From Alphaproteobacteria bacterium (lineage in GTDB: Bacteria; Pseudomonadota; Alphaproteobacteria; Rhodobacterales; Rhodobacteraceae), in the NCBI GenBank assembly GCA_030433335.1, contig JAUILL010000030.1, positions 1 through 44,935 on the forward strand: DNA of 44,935 nucleotides. The letters run 5' to 3'. The position numbers and the translations under genes were made by a program. Below the pieces are notes generated by a model that saw only the letters and a program-made list of their open reading frames with translations, had not been told where the DNA came from and made no database searches. This document shows positions 24,394-33,259 of the stretch, in pieces. How positions within the stretch are numbered: position 1 is the stretch's first letter; every line of letters begins with the position of its first letter.

Positions 24394-24633
24394 TTAGCTG
24401 ATGCTCTGTACTGTGTCTTGCCGATCGACACCCAGCCGGTAAACGACGACCAGTGTAATGAGAGTCGAAACGAGCGTTGCGACCAGCACAAGCAACAGGA
24501 TCGAGACAAGACCCTGAAAACCTACAATAATCCCGTAAACGACCAGAGCGCTCAGCGGGACGTGAATACCAACGAATGCGACCGCCATAAGCTGGAAGGT
24601 CACTTTATCAATTCCTTGAATAAGTGATTGCAT
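24394..24633 (-). CDS. Unrecognised 79-residue two-helix membrane protein
   Basis: I cannot name this family. It has two strongly hydrophobic stretches (about 14-36 and 40-66) with a short cytoplasmic N-terminus, MQSLIQGIDKVTFQL, and a polar C-terminal end. The sequence VTFQLMAVAFVGIHVPL reminds me of membrane parts found ahead of bacterial signalling domains, but no such domain follows. A good Shine-Dalgarno site (AAGGGAG) precedes the start. It is divergent from the ECF sigma gene and shares a 61-base region with it that contains a GAAC-N7-GTTC inverted repeat. It may be a target of that sigma factor. Confidence 0.75.
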   Translation of the reverse strand: MQSLIQGIDKVTFQLMAVAFVGIHVPLSALVVYGIIVGFQGLVSILLLVLVATLVSTLITLVVVYRLGVDRQDTVQSIS

Positions 24634-24694
24634 TGCGGTGGTCTCCCTTGCTGTTATGAACCTACACAGTTCCTAACGGACCATAGGCTCGCGA

Positions 24695-25234
24695 ATGTAT
24701 GATCAAGTCTCTCACGAAATCTCCCGCATGGCTACGGGGGAACGCGCGGCACTTGATCGCCTCTACAGAATAACCTCTGGCAAGGTTTTTGCGATACTTT
24801 TAAAAATTCTTCGCGATAAGTCTGACGCAGAAGACGCCTTACAGAACGTATACGTGAAAGCATGGCGTGGAGCGCCTCGTTTTGATCCATCACGGAGTGG
24901 CGAGGCGTGGATCGCGACCATTGCGCGTAACGTAGCGATTGACCATATCCGCAGCAGTCGGCGGAATGCGTCAGACTCCGAAGGATTAGACATGGTGGCC
25001 GACCCGGTGCAAACCTCGAGCGACCAGTGGCAAATGCGCAAAGATCTGGTACACTGTCTCGAGACACTACCAGAAGAACAAGCGCGCGCCGTTGTCCAAG
25101 TCTACCTTCATGGCCTCTCTTACCAAGAGGTCGCAGATCTTCTGGGGTCACCGTTAAACACGGTTCGTACCTGGCTGCGAAGAAGCTTGTTAAAGCTTCG
25201 ATCATGTTTAGGAGGCGAGAATGACGACGAATGA
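24695..25234 (+). CDS. ECF sigma factor (SigK/RpoE-like group)
   Basis: A 179-residue ECF sigma factor: region 2 about 10-80 (LRDKSDAEDALQNVYVKAWRGAPRFDP and the WIATIARNVAIDHIR helix) and region 4 about 115-170 (LPEEQARAVVQVYLHGLSYQEVADLLGSPLNTVRTW). It is paired with a membrane anti-sigma factor that overlaps it by 14 bases, so its activity should be controlled by that partner. The paired layout and sequence are clearly different from EcfG. The inducing signal is unknown; in related systems singlet oxygen, peroxide or envelope stress are common. Confidence 0.92.
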   Translation: MYDQVSHEISRMATGERAALDRLYRITSGKVFAILLKILRDKSDAEDALQNVYVKAWRGAPRFDPSRSGEAWIATIARNVAIDHIRSSRRNASDSEGLDMVADPVQTSSDQWQMRKDLVHCLETLPEEQARAVVQVYLHGLSYQEVADLLGSPLNTVRTWLRRSLLKLRSCLGGENDDE

Positions 25235-25814
25235 TCGTCAAATCATGGCTGCTGAATTTGCGATGGGCTTGCTGGATAGCAATGCAGCCTATGACGCAGA
25301 ACGCCTGCGCCGAAGCGATCCTGACTTCGACGATGCTGTCTGGTGGTGGGAAGAGCACCTGTCCGGAGCGATCTCCGGGGTGAAACCTGTTGCGCCACCG
25401 CGCAAAGCCCTCGCGGGCATTCACGACACCCTCTTCGGTAAAGAGGTGAAGACACCGCAAACCAAACTGCGTTGGAAGCCGATTGTCGGAGGCATTGTCA
25501 GCGTCAAAGCTGCTCTGCTGTCCGCCTACTTGGTTTCACGCGCGGTCAACACCGAGAATTACGTGGTCGAAACGCGCTATGGCGAGGCAACGGTCAGTTG
25601 GAATGCGCGCGCCGGAACGCTCAAACTGCGCAGTGATGGCGCGACGACCTTGCACGCTTGGAAGAAAACGGCTGACGGCTTTAGCTATCTTGGCGCGGCC
25701 GGCACCAAGATCACTGCGGGTTTTGTGGCAGGGGATATCATCATTCTGTCTGCAGATGGGCCCCTATCGATGGCGCCCGAACCGATCGGACAAACTGTCC
25801 TCGTGCCAGAATAA
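25221..25814 (+). CDS. RskA-type membrane anti-sigma factor
   Basis: A 197-residue anti-sigma factor for the preceding ECF sigma. The cytoplasmic N-terminal part (about 1-70) shows the pattern AAEFAMGLLDSNAAYDAERL...DDAVWWWEEHLS seen in RskA and ChrR-unlike (zinc-free) anti-sigma proteins; no HxxxCxxC zinc motif is present. One membrane helix lies near 86-107, interrupted by Lys96, and the periplasmic part (110-197) is of the RskA kind (GTLKLRSDGATTLHAWKKTADGF-like, shown in part). Activation probably involves proteolysis or a conformational change in the periplasm. It overlaps the sigma gene and ends at a 24-base terminator space. Confidence 0.85.
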   Translation: MTTNDRQIMAAEFAMGLLDSNAAYDAERLRRSDPDFDDAVWWWEEHLSGAISGVKPVAPPRKALAGIHDTLFGKEVKTPQTKLRWKPIVGGIVSVKAALLSAYLVSRAVNTENYVVETRYGEATVSWNARAGTLKLRSDGATTLHAWKKTADGFSYLGAAGTKITAGFVAGDIIILSADGPLSMAPEPIGQTVLVPE

Positions 25815-25838
25815 AAAAGGGGCCGGCTGGCCCCTTTA
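25813..25838. terminator. Compact bidirectional terminator
   Basis: AAAGGGGCC-GGCT-GGCCCCTTT is a perfect 9-bp stem with flanking A and T tracts. It fills the whole gap between the convergent anti-sigma gene and the Anbu peptidase gene. Confidence 0.9.
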
Positions 25839-26570
25839 TCAATTCCAGAGTGCGTCCATCTCATCGAACGCATTCCTCAGAGCTTGGCTCCACCCCTTGG
25901 AAAGCGCATCGAATTGCGGATCATCGGCTTCGATCCGACGGTGATCCGACACGCAGAACTCTTCGGCACGTAGAACCGTTAGGTCCAAAGGCATGCCCAC
26001 CGACAGGTTTGAGCGCGTGGTCGAATCCATCGACAGCAAGGCTGCAGTGACCGCCGTCTTCAACGGTGTCTCGCGGGTGATCACACGGTCGATAATCGGC
26101 TTACCGTATTTGTGCTCGCCGATTTGGAAGTAGGGGCTGTCCTCGGTCGCTTCGACAAAGTTGCCAGCCGCATAGATGTGGAACAGACGCTGACGTCCGC
26201 CCTTGCGCTGACCAGCCACAATGATCGACGCCAAAGAGCTTTCGCCCATCTGGGCCAGTGCCGTCCCGTGACGCTGTTGAATGGTGCGCATGGCATCGCC
26301 AACGATTTCGGCCACGCGGAACATGGACTGTGCAGACAGCAGCGTATCAAGTCCGGGCTGGGGCTCATCGATATTCTCTTGCAGAAGACCGATCACTGCT
26401 TGGGTGATCGCCAGATTACCTGCAGTCATTAAACAGATAGCGCGATCGCCGGGCACTTCCCAAGTGAAGCTCTTGCGGAACTTCGAAATATTATCGAGGC
26501 CCGCATTCGTACGGGTATCAGAAAGACACACGATACCTTCGTTCAGAAGCATCGCCAGACAGTAGGTCAA
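25839..26570 (-). CDS. Anbu/BPH proteasome-homologue peptidase
   Basis: A 243-residue Ntn-hydrolase of the Anbu (ancestral beta subunit) kind. After removal of Met1, Thr2 becomes the N-terminal nucleophile; Asp18 (SDTRTNAG) and Lys33 (FRKSFTW) complete the expected catalytic set. The MTAGNLAITQAVI block and the C-terminal SVGMPLDLTVLR segment match the family. Anbu assembles into open helical particles; its natural substrate is not known. It is the last gene on its strand in a cluster with an alpha-E protein and an ATP-grasp enzyme, the usual Anbu neighbours. A GGAGGAA Shine-Dalgarno sequence precedes the start. Confidence 0.93.
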   Translation of the reverse strand: MTYCLAMLLNEGIVCLSDTRTNAGLDNISKFRKSFTWEVPGDRAICLMTAGNLAITQAVIGLLQENIDEPQPGLDTLLSAQSMFRVAEIVGDAMRTIQQRHGTALAQMGESSLASIIVAGQRKGGRQRLFHIYAAGNFVEATEDSPYFQIGEHKYGKPIIDRVITRETPLKTAVTAALLSMDSTTRSNLSVGMPLDLTVLRAEEFCVSDHRRIEADDPQFDALSKGWSQALRNAFDEMDALWN

Positions 26571-26640
26571 AGCAGTTCCTCCAGAGGGACAGACACTCTT
26601 TCAAGTATCCGTGCCTATCCCTGTCCACAAGAGGCTCTTT

Positions 26641-27654
26641 TTAGGGAGCGCATACCTCAATATTGCTAGCGTCGGCTGCGTCCTCTTCGGTTGCATCACG
26701 ATCAACCTGCGAGAAGAAACCGTAGCTCTCCCCTAGCTTGTTCGCCAGCTCGTTCGTGGCTACGATCATATCCGTGAGCCATTCGTGCAACCCGTAATCA
26801 ATGATGGAATGTGCATCAGCGGTGCGCAATTTGTCGCGGTTTTCCCTAGCAATATCAGCGATCGCGCGCTGCGCCTTGGTGTGGACCCCAATGTTGTCAA
26901 TATTGTCGCAGATCGCCTCATACGAGTAGCGCAACGAACGGGGCGACTGGCTATTTACAACCAGAAGGTCGACCACCCGCGGCGCACTGATTTGTTCGCG
27001 ATACACATGACGGAACGCACGCAGCGCGTTGGCTGCCCGCAAAATCTGCTGCCATTGCAGCAAATCGAGGCCCGCTCCCACTTCGTCGGCCTTGGGCAGC
27101 AGGACGTGGTACTTCACATCCAACAGCCGCGCCGTCGCATCGGCCCGCTCAATATGCTTGCCCAGTTCGATGAACCACTGACGCTCGTCGCGGAGAAGTG
27201 TCGAATTGATAGCACCTCGGAAGGTGAAACTGGAGGCCAGAACAGTTTCGACAAAATCGACGTAACGCCGTTCATCGACATCAGCCATCGTCTTGGTCCG
27301 GAACTCCGACCAAGTGCTATTGATTGCGGTCCATACCTCAGAGGTAATTGCTCCGCGCATGGCACGCGCATTTTCACGGGCAGAGTGGAAGCACGACAGG
27401 ATGCTCGACGAGTTTTCCTTATCAAAGGCCAGATGGTAGGTCGCTTTATCGCGGTCGGCCTCTTCTAGGCCCTCGCCAAAGGTTTCTCGGCAACCCGCTG
27501 CAATGATGATCGAGGGCCATTCGGTATTTCCCGAAGCTTCGGAGCCCGGCAAACCTTCGATCCGGCGACCGGCGTCGAGCAGACGGGCGTTGTTTTCTGC
27601 GCGCTCGACGTAGCGCGACATCCAGTACAGTCCTTGTGCGGTACGGCTCAGCAT
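26641..27654 (-). CDS. Alpha-E domain protein
   Basis: A 337-residue, mostly helical protein of the alpha-E family (bacterial domain of unknown function found with ATP-grasp and transglutaminase genes). The N-terminus MLSRTAQGLYWMSRYVERAENNARLLD is diagnostic (shown in part below twenty residues: LYWMSRYVERAENNARL). I use ATG 27654, which overlaps the ATP-grasp stop codon (TAATG), instead of the longer reading to 27681. No catalytic role has been shown for the family. Its conserved place between Anbu and the ATP-grasp gene suggests a structural or substrate-binding part of one pathway. Confidence 0.93.
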   Translation of the reverse strand: MLSRTAQGLYWMSRYVERAENNARLLDAGRRIEGLPGSEASGNTEWPSIIIAAGCRETFGEGLEEADRDKATYHLAFDKENSSSILSCFHSARENARAMRGAITSEVWTAINSTWSEFRTKTMADVDERRYVDFVETVLASSFTFRGAINSTLLRDERQWFIELGKHIERADATARLLDVKYHVLLPKADEVGAGLDLLQWQQILRAANALRAFRHVYREQISAPRVVDLLVVNSQSPRSLRYSYEAICDNIDNIGVHTKAQRAIADIARENRDKLRTADAHSIIDYGLHEWLTDMIVATNELANKLGESYGFFSQVDRDATEEDAADASNIEVCAP

Positions 27655-29090
27655 TACAAACGATCCCCTCGCAAAACCCACGTATCCTTCACGCCACCAC
27701 CTTGGCTGGAGTTTACCACAAGCGAACCCTCGCGCAGAGCGACACGTGTCAAACCACCCGGAATGAGCTCGGTTTTGCCTTTGCCCGAGATCACGAAAGG
27801 ACGCAGGTCCACGTGACGGGGGGCAAGTCCCTCCTCGCTCAGCGATGGGACGGTCGACAAGGCCAAGGTCGGCTGCGCGATGTAGTTCGCGGGATTCGCC
27901 TTGATCAGTCCAGCAAACTTCTCAATCTCGGCCTTGGTCGACTTGGGGCCGATCAGCATGCCATAACCGCCAGAGCCGTGAACTTCCTTCACCACGAGTT
28001 CCGACAGGTTATCCAGCACATATTTGCATTCGGATTCGTCCGCACACTGCCATGTCTCGACGTTCGGCAGGATCGGTTCTTCGCCAAGGAAGAAGCGGAT
28101 CATTTCCGGCACGTAGACATAGGTGGCCTTGTCATCCGCAACGCCAGCACCGGGGGCGTTCACGATGGTCACACCGCCCGCTTTGTAGGCACGCATCAGA
28201 CCTGGAACACCCAGCATGCTGTCAGGATTGAACGCTTCAGGATCGAGGAAGGCGTCATCGATCCGGCGATACAGGACATGTACACGCTCGGGACCACGAA
28301 TGGTGCGCATGAACAGCATGTCTTTTTCGACGAACAAATCCTGCCCTTCGACTAGTTCGATGCCCATAATATCGGCGAGGAAGCTGTGCTCGAAGTAAGC
28401 GGAGTTGAAGTGTCCGGGCGTCAGAATCGCCAGTGTCGGGCGGCCATCGCAATCTTCCGGTGCCACCGACTGCATCGCTGCAGCCAGCATATCGCCGTAA
28501 TGATCCACGGGGCGCACTTGGCCGCTGCGGAACATGCCGGGCAGAATACGCTGCATCACTTCGCGGTTTTGCAGCACATAGGAAATCCCCGAAGGCGTGC
28601 GGCAGTTGTCTTCCAGAACGTTGAATTCGTCAGGACCAGTGCGCACCAAATCCACACCGATGATGTGCGAGAAGATATCGCCCATCGGCTGAATGCCCTG
28701 CATAATCGGCTCGTAGGCGGGGTTGCCCTCGACCAGACGCGCGGGAATTTTGCCAGCTTTGATGAATTCGCGCTTACCGTAGACGTCGGTCAAAAAGGCA
28801 TTCAGCGCACGTGCGCGCTGGATCGAACCGCGTTCGATCACATCCCATTCGGCGGCCGAGAAAACACGAGGCATCAAGTCAAACGGGATCAGTCGTTCCG
28901 GGTCGCCGCCCTCACCATACACCGCAAAAGTAATACCATTTCTTCGGAAAAGACCTTCCGCCTCGTTCTGGCGAAGTCGCAGTTCGTCAGCGGTGGTCGC
29001 CTTGGCCCATTCGGCCACATCGGCATACGCTGGCTTAATTCCTGCGCGGTCTTTCATTTCATCGTAATACGCGACCACATAACCCCCCAA
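27654..29090 (-). CDS. Circularly permuted ATP-grasp enzyme
   Basis: A 478-residue member of the circularly permuted ATP-grasp family, predicted to form peptide-like bonds by ATP-driven ligation. Conserved blocks are FNVLEDNCRTPSG (about 160-172), VHVLYRRIDDAFLDP, NAPGAGVADDKATYVYVP and VVKEVHGSGGYGM, with acidic residues for Mg-ATP and the glycine-rich loop. The start is uncertain: TTG at 29090, GTG at 29078 behind a G-rich stretch, or ATG at 29057. It is the first gene of the ATP-grasp, alpha-E, Anbu operon and is divergent from the transglutaminase gene. Substrate not known. Confidence 0.9.
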   Translation of the reverse strand: MGGYVVAYYDEMKDRAGIKPAYADVAEWAKATTADELRLRQNEAEGLFRRNGITFAVYGEGGDPERLIPFDLMPRVFSAAEWDVIERGSIQRARALNAFLTDVYGKREFIKAGKIPARLVEGNPAYEPIMQGIQPMGDIFSHIIGVDLVRTGPDEFNVLEDNCRTPSGISYVLQNREVMQRILPGMFRSGQVRPVDHYGDMLAAAMQSVAPEDCDGRPTLAILTPGHFNSAYFEHSFLADIMGIELVEGQDLFVEKDMLFMRTIRGPERVHVLYRRIDDAFLDPEAFNPDSMLGVPGLMRAYKAGGVTIVNAPGAGVADDKATYVYVPEMIRFFLGEEPILPNVETWQCADESECKYVLDNLSELVVKEVHGSGGYGMLIGPKSTKAEIEKFAGLIKANPANYIAQPTLALSTVPSLSEEGLAPRHVDLRPFVISGKGKTELIPGGLTRVALREGSLVVNSSQGGGVKDTWVLRGDRL

Positions 29091-29115
29091 TAACTCTAGC
29101 TATCCATGAGTGAGT

Positions 29116-29131
29116 GGTGCAGGTTTGCACC
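29116..29131. promoter_or_regulatory. Operator candidate between the Anbu operon and the transglutaminase gene
   Basis: GGTGCA-GGTT-TGCACC is a perfect 6+6 inverted repeat in the 99-base divergent spacer. A regulator bound here could control both arms. No nearby regulator gene is seen, so this is an inference. Confidence 0.4.
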
Positions 29132-29189
29132 AAGACTTCAAGCGTATCGCATATCATTTGCTTACCAAACGTACGGACTGCCTAAAATT

Positions 29190-32100
29190 ATGACAATTAC
29201 TGTCTCGCTCAAACACCGCACCACTTATAGTTATGACAAGCTGGTGGGTCTTGGCGCGCACATCGTCCGCCTGCGGCCTGCGCCCCATACTCGGACACCG
29301 ATTAAGAGTTACGACCTGCAGATCTCTCCGTCGGATCATTTTCTGAACTGGCAACAAGACGCATTTGCAAACTGGCAGGCACGATTGGCTTTCCCCGAGA
29401 AGACCAAAGAACTGAGCGTGACCGTCACGCTGGTCGCAGAGATGGTGGCGATCAACCCGTTCGACTTCTTCCTCGATGAAACGGCGATGGAGATGCCGTT
29501 CGACTACGAGCGCGAACTGCGCGTCGATCTGGCGCCCTATCTGGCGCAGGTGGATCAAGCGAACGACACACCCGAGCACCGCGAAGCCTTTGAAAAGGTG
29601 ATGAAAGACGCGCCCCAACCCAAGGGCGTGACCATCGACTGGCTGGTGGCTCTGAACAGCTATCTGCAGCAGTCCATCGCCTATACCGTCCGTATGGAGC
29701 CCGGCGTCCAGAAACCCGGCGAAACGGTCAGCAAGGCACTCGGCTCTTGCCGCGACAGCGCTTGGCTAATGGTCGCGATGCTGCGCCGCTTTGGTTATGC
29801 GGCGCGCTTCGTGTCGGGCTACCTGATCCAGCTCGCGGCTGACCTGAAAGCGGTCGACGGCCCCTCTGGTCCCGAAGAGGATTTCACCGACCTGCACGCA
29901 TGGTGCGAAGTCTACCTGCCCGGCGCGGGCTGGGTCGGCCTCGATCCAACATCGGGCCTTTTCGCGGGCGAAGGCCACATCCCGCTGGCCTGCACGCCCT
30001 CGCCCTCGTCTGCCGCTCCGATCACCGGCGCACACGAACCGGCGAATGTGGATTTCGACTTCGAGATGTCGGTCACCCGCATCGCCGAACCGCCGCGCAT
30101 CACCCGCCCGCTGACCCCTGCACAATGGTCCGAGATCGACCACGCAGGCAAGATCATCGACCAGAAGCTGCAGAAAAACGATGTGCGCCTAACCATGGGC
30201 GGCGAGCCGACCTTTGTGGCGGAAATGAACCGCGATGCCGAGGAATGGACCATCGGCGCTGTTGGCCCGACAAAACGCGACTATGCCGACCGATTGATCC
30301 GCAAACTACGCGACCGTTTTGCCCCCGGCGGGGTCATCCAGCACGGCCAAGGCAAATGGTACCCGGGCGAGCCTCTGCCCCGCTGGGCCTTTGCTCTGGT
30401 GTGGCGCGGTGATGGCAATCCCGTGTGGTCCGACGTCAGCCGGATCGCCGAGGAAAAGTACACCAACGCCGACCACAAATCGGCCGAGAACTTTATGAAC
30501 CACCTGACCCAAGCGCTCGACGTGGACGCCGAGGCGGCCATGCCCGCCTATGAAGACCCGCTCGAGTTCATGGAGATGGAGCACAAGCTGCCCGCCGACC
30601 TGTCGCCCGCCGACAACCGGCTGGAAAATCCGGTGGATCGTCAGCGTCTGGCGCGTGTCTTTGACAAAGGGTTCAAGGACCCCGTGGCCTACGTCCTGCC
30701 CCTGCAACTCGCGCAGGCCGAAGACAAACGCCCCAAACGTCGGTTCCGTTGGCAAGCGACTCGCTGGACAACGCGCCGCGGTCAGATCTTTTTGATTCCG
30801 GGGGATAGCCCCGCCGGTTTCCGCCTGCCGCTGACCGCGCTGAATGCCTATCCCGCTGCCGATCCCGAGCTCTATCGCGATCCGATGACTCAGCCTCGAG
30901 ATCTTTCGCCCGAGACCGAAAAAGACGTGGACAAGCAGGCAATGGAGACCCTGCGCCAAATGCGCATCCGGTCACAGCAGGATTGGGTCGGCTCTGGCTC
31001 GCTGGTTTCCTCGCCCGGCAACTATGCCCGCACTGCGCTGTCCGTAGAACCCCGCGACGGCAAGCTGACCGTATTCCTGCCGCCGACCCCCTCGGGCGAA
31101 GCCTACATCGACCTGATCGAAGCGATCGAAGAAGCCTCCGCGGCCAGCGGCGAACCCATCCGCATCGAAGGCTACGAGCCGCCCCACGATCCGCGCCTGA
31201 ACGTCATCAAGGTGACCCCCGACCCCGGCGTGATCGAGGTGAACATCCACCCCGCCCAGAGCTGGGACCAGCTCGGCGAGATCACCGAAGCGCTGTACGA
31301 AGAGGCCCGCCAGTGCGGCCTCGATTCGACGACCTTCCAGATCGATGGTCGCCCCGTGGGCTCTGGCGGCGGCAACCACATTGTGGTCGGCGGCAACACC
31401 CCTGCGGACAGCCCGTTCCTGCGCCGTCCTGACGTTCTGGGCTCGATCATCCGCTACTGGCAGAACCATCCGTCGCTGTCCTACCTGTTCTCTGGCCTGT
31501 TCATCGGCCCGACCTCGCAGGCCCCGCGACTGGACGAAGCCCGCCATGACGCACTCTATGAAATGGAGATCGCGCTCAAGGAACTGGACCGTCTGAGCCA
31601 GAACCCGCCCCTGTGGCTGGTGGACCGGATCTTCCGCAACTTGCTGGTCGACAGCACCGGCAACACCCACCGCGCCGAGATTTGCATCGACAAACTCTAC
31701 TCGCCTGACGGCCCCACCGGCCGCCTCGGTCTGGTCGAGTTCCGCGGGTTCGAAATGCCACCCCATTGGCAAATGAGCATGGCGCAGGCCCTGATCATCC
31801 GCGGCCTGATCGCATGGTTCTGGGAAGAGCCCTATCGTGGCTCGCTCAAGCCCATGGGCACGCATCTGCACGACAGCTACCTGCTGCCGACCCCGCTTTG
31901 GGATGACTTCAAGTCCGTTCTGAACGACCTATCCCGCGCCCACGGCGTGCCCTTCGACATTGAATGGTACAAGGCCCAGCTGAACTTCCGCTTCCCCGTG
32001 GCGGGTCAGTCCAAGGTCGGCGACGCCACCATGACCATCCGCAACGCTATCGAACCTTGGCTCGTCCTTGGCGAAGAGGGCGTGCCCGGCGGCACTGCCC

Positions 32101-32528
32101 GTTATGTGGACAGCTCGGTCGAGCGGGTCGAGGTCCAGTTGCAGAACTTCGACGCCAGCCGCTATCAGCTGCTGTGCAACGGCGTCGTGGTGCCTGTGAC
32201 CAAGATGTCTGACGGCTCTCATGTGGCGGGCATCCGATTCCGGTCTTGGCAGCCGTGGAAGGCGCTGCACCCGACGATCCCCGCGCACGGCCCGCTGCGT
32301 CTGGTCATTTACGATCCCTATAACGGTGTTTCCGTCGGCGGCGCGACCTATCACACGTTCCACCCCGGTGGCCGTGCGCATGACGACCGACCGATCAACG
32401 CGCTCGAGGCAGAGGGTCGCCGCATGGCGCGCTTCTTCCCCGGTGCGGACCTGTGGCCCGGTCAAACCCCGAGCTTTGTCGGCGCGCATCCGGACTTCCC
32501 CATGACGCTAGACATGCGACGCACATAA
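29190..32528 (+). CDS. Transglutaminase-like/DUF2126 fusion protein
   Basis: A very large 1112-residue cytoplasmic protein. The N-terminal about 290 residues form a bacterial transglutaminase-like unit: TITVSLKHRTTYSYDKLV at the start, the catalytic Cys near 187 in LGSCRDSAWLMVAML, His near 236 in DLHAWCEVYLPGAGW and Asp near 252 in GLDPTSG. The remainder is DUF2126 (MGGEPTFVAEMNRD, GRPVGSGGGNHIVVGG, VEFRGFEMPPHW blocks), which elsewhere is a separate or fused partner. With ATP-grasp, alpha-E and Anbu it forms a proposed peptide synthesis and cleavage system. ATG 29190 fits the family start; a longer reading to 29106 is not supported. Confidence 0.93.
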   Translation: MTITVSLKHRTTYSYDKLVGLGAHIVRLRPAPHTRTPIKSYDLQISPSDHFLNWQQDAFANWQARLAFPEKTKELSVTVTLVAEMVAINPFDFFLDETAMEMPFDYERELRVDLAPYLAQVDQANDTPEHREAFEKVMKDAPQPKGVTIDWLVALNSYLQQSIAYTVRMEPGVQKPGETVSKALGSCRDSAWLMVAMLRRFGYAARFVSGYLIQLAADLKAVDGPSGPEEDFTDLHAWCEVYLPGAGWVGLDPTSGLFAGEGHIPLACTPSPSSAAPITGAHEPANVDFDFEMSVTRIAEPPRITRPLTPAQWSEIDHAGKIIDQKLQKNDVRLTMGGEPTFVAEMNRDAEEWTIGAVGPTKRDYADRLIRKLRDRFAPGGVIQHGQGKWYPGEPLPRWAFALVWRGDGNPVWSDVSRIAEEKYTNADHKSAENFMNHLTQALDVDAEAAMPAYEDPLEFMEMEHKLPADLSPADNRLENPVDRQRLARVFDKGFKDPVAYVLPLQLAQAEDKRPKRRFRWQATRWTTRRGQIFLIPGDSPAGFRLPLTALNAYPAADPELYRDPMTQPRDLSPETEKDVDKQAMETLRQMRIRSQQDWVGSGSLVSSPGNYARTALSVEPRDGKLTVFLPPTPSGEAYIDLIEAIEEASAASGEPIRIEGYEPPHDPRLNVIKVTPDPGVIEVNIHPAQSWDQLGEITEALYEEARQCGLDSTTFQIDGRPVGSGGGNHIVVGGNTPADSPFLRRPDVLGSIIRYWQNHPSLSYLFSGLFIGPTSQAPRLDEARHDALYEMEIALKELDRLSQNPPLWLVDRIFRNLLVDSTGNTHRAEICIDKLYSPDGPTGRLGLVEFRGFEMPPHWQMSMAQALIIRGLIAWFWEEPYRGSLKPMGTHLHDSYLLPTPLWDDFKSVLNDLSRAHGVPFDIEWYKAQLNFRFPVAGQSKVGDATMTIRNAIEPWLVLGEEGVPGGTARYVDSSVERVEVQLQNFDASRYQLLCNGVVVPVTKMSDGSHVAGIRFRSWQPWKALHPTIPAHGPLRLVIYDPYNGVSVGGATYHTFHPGGRAHDDRPINALEAEGRRMARFFPGADLWPGQTPSFVGAHPDFPMTLDMRRT

Positions 32529-32558
32529 TTTATGCAATTGCGCTCATGAATCAATCAT

Positions 32559-32590
32559 ACCGCCAAGCAACCCCCTGTTTGGCGGTGTTT
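32559..32590 (+). terminator. Terminator of the transglutaminase gene
   Basis: ACCGCCAA pairs with TTGGCGGT around a 12-base loop and is followed by GTTTT. Confidence 0.85.
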
Positions 32591-32665
32591 TCACGCAAAG
32601 ATGAGTGTCACTTCGCTTAACAGACAGGCAGGACTCGCAGGACTGTCTGACAAAGTGCGAGTGCC

Positions 32666-33259
32666 ATGCCTCCCGAAGCGAGCCCCCTCTCCATTGTGCT
32701 GGTCGAGCCGGACAAGAACCGCGCCCTCCAGATTATCGACAGCCTCAAAGCTGCTGGGAACTACGACATCCGCGTCATCGCCGAGAGCACCGGCCTTGCC
32801 CGCGCGGTCGCGTCTTTTAACCCTGATGTGGTGCTGGTCGATCTGGCCAACCCCTCGCGCGATATCATCGAAGAGCTGTCCGTTGCCTCGACCCCGATGG
32901 AGCGGCCAGTTGCGATGTTCGTGGACCAGTCCGACGATGCCATGACCAAAGCCGCGATCGAGGCTGGTGTGTCGGCATATGTGGTCGATGGTCTGCGCGC
33001 TGATCGCGTGAAACCCATTCTCGACGCCGCGATCACCCGCTTTCATATGTTCAGCCGCGTCCGCAAAGAATTGGAGACCACCAAGCGCGCCCTCGAAGAG
33101 CGCAAGGTGATCGACCGCGCCAAGGGCCTACTGATGAAAGCCCGCGGAATTGACGAGGATGCTGCTTATAGCCTTCTGCGCAAAACTGCGATGGATCAGA
33201 ACAAGCGAGTTGTCGATGTCGCCTCTGCCCTTGTCACAGCAGCGGGGCTTCTTGGATGA
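32666..33259 (+). CDS. nasT: ANTAR-domain antiterminator NasT
   Basis: RNA-binding regulator of 197 residues. An N-terminal receiver-like domain has Asp59 (VLVDLAN) but an atypical acidic pocket (VEPD), so control by NasS binding rather than by phosphorylation is likely. The ANTAR domain (about 135-190) shows KVIDRAKGLLMKARGIDEDAAYSLLRKTAM, the three-helix RNA-binding pattern. When released from NasS it should bind the two leader hairpins upstream of nrtA and stop termination. The upstream region has CAGACAG...CTGTCTG (32621-32649) and a direct repeat GCAGGACT, possible control sites. The ATGA overlap with nasS shows coupled translation. Confidence 0.93.
   Translation: MPPEASPLSIVLVEPDKNRALQIIDSLKAAGNYDIRVIAESTGLARAVASFNPDVVLVDLANPSRDIIEELSVASTPMERPVAMFVDQSDDAMTKAAIEAGVSAYVVDGLRADRVKPILDAAITRFHMFSRVRKELETTKRALEERKVIDRAKGLLMKARGIDEDAAYSLLRKTAMDQNKRVVDVASALVTAAGLLG

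Noticed and set aside
24649..24673. GGAAC on the minus strand upstream of the small membrane protein as a further EcfG promoter
   Set aside because: At N16 or N17 the -10 would be AGCA or GCAA, which does not fit CGTT.
29106..29189. Upstream extension of the transglutaminase protein
   Set aside because: The added 28 residues run over the inverted repeat in the promoter spacer and do not match the family start at ATG 29190.
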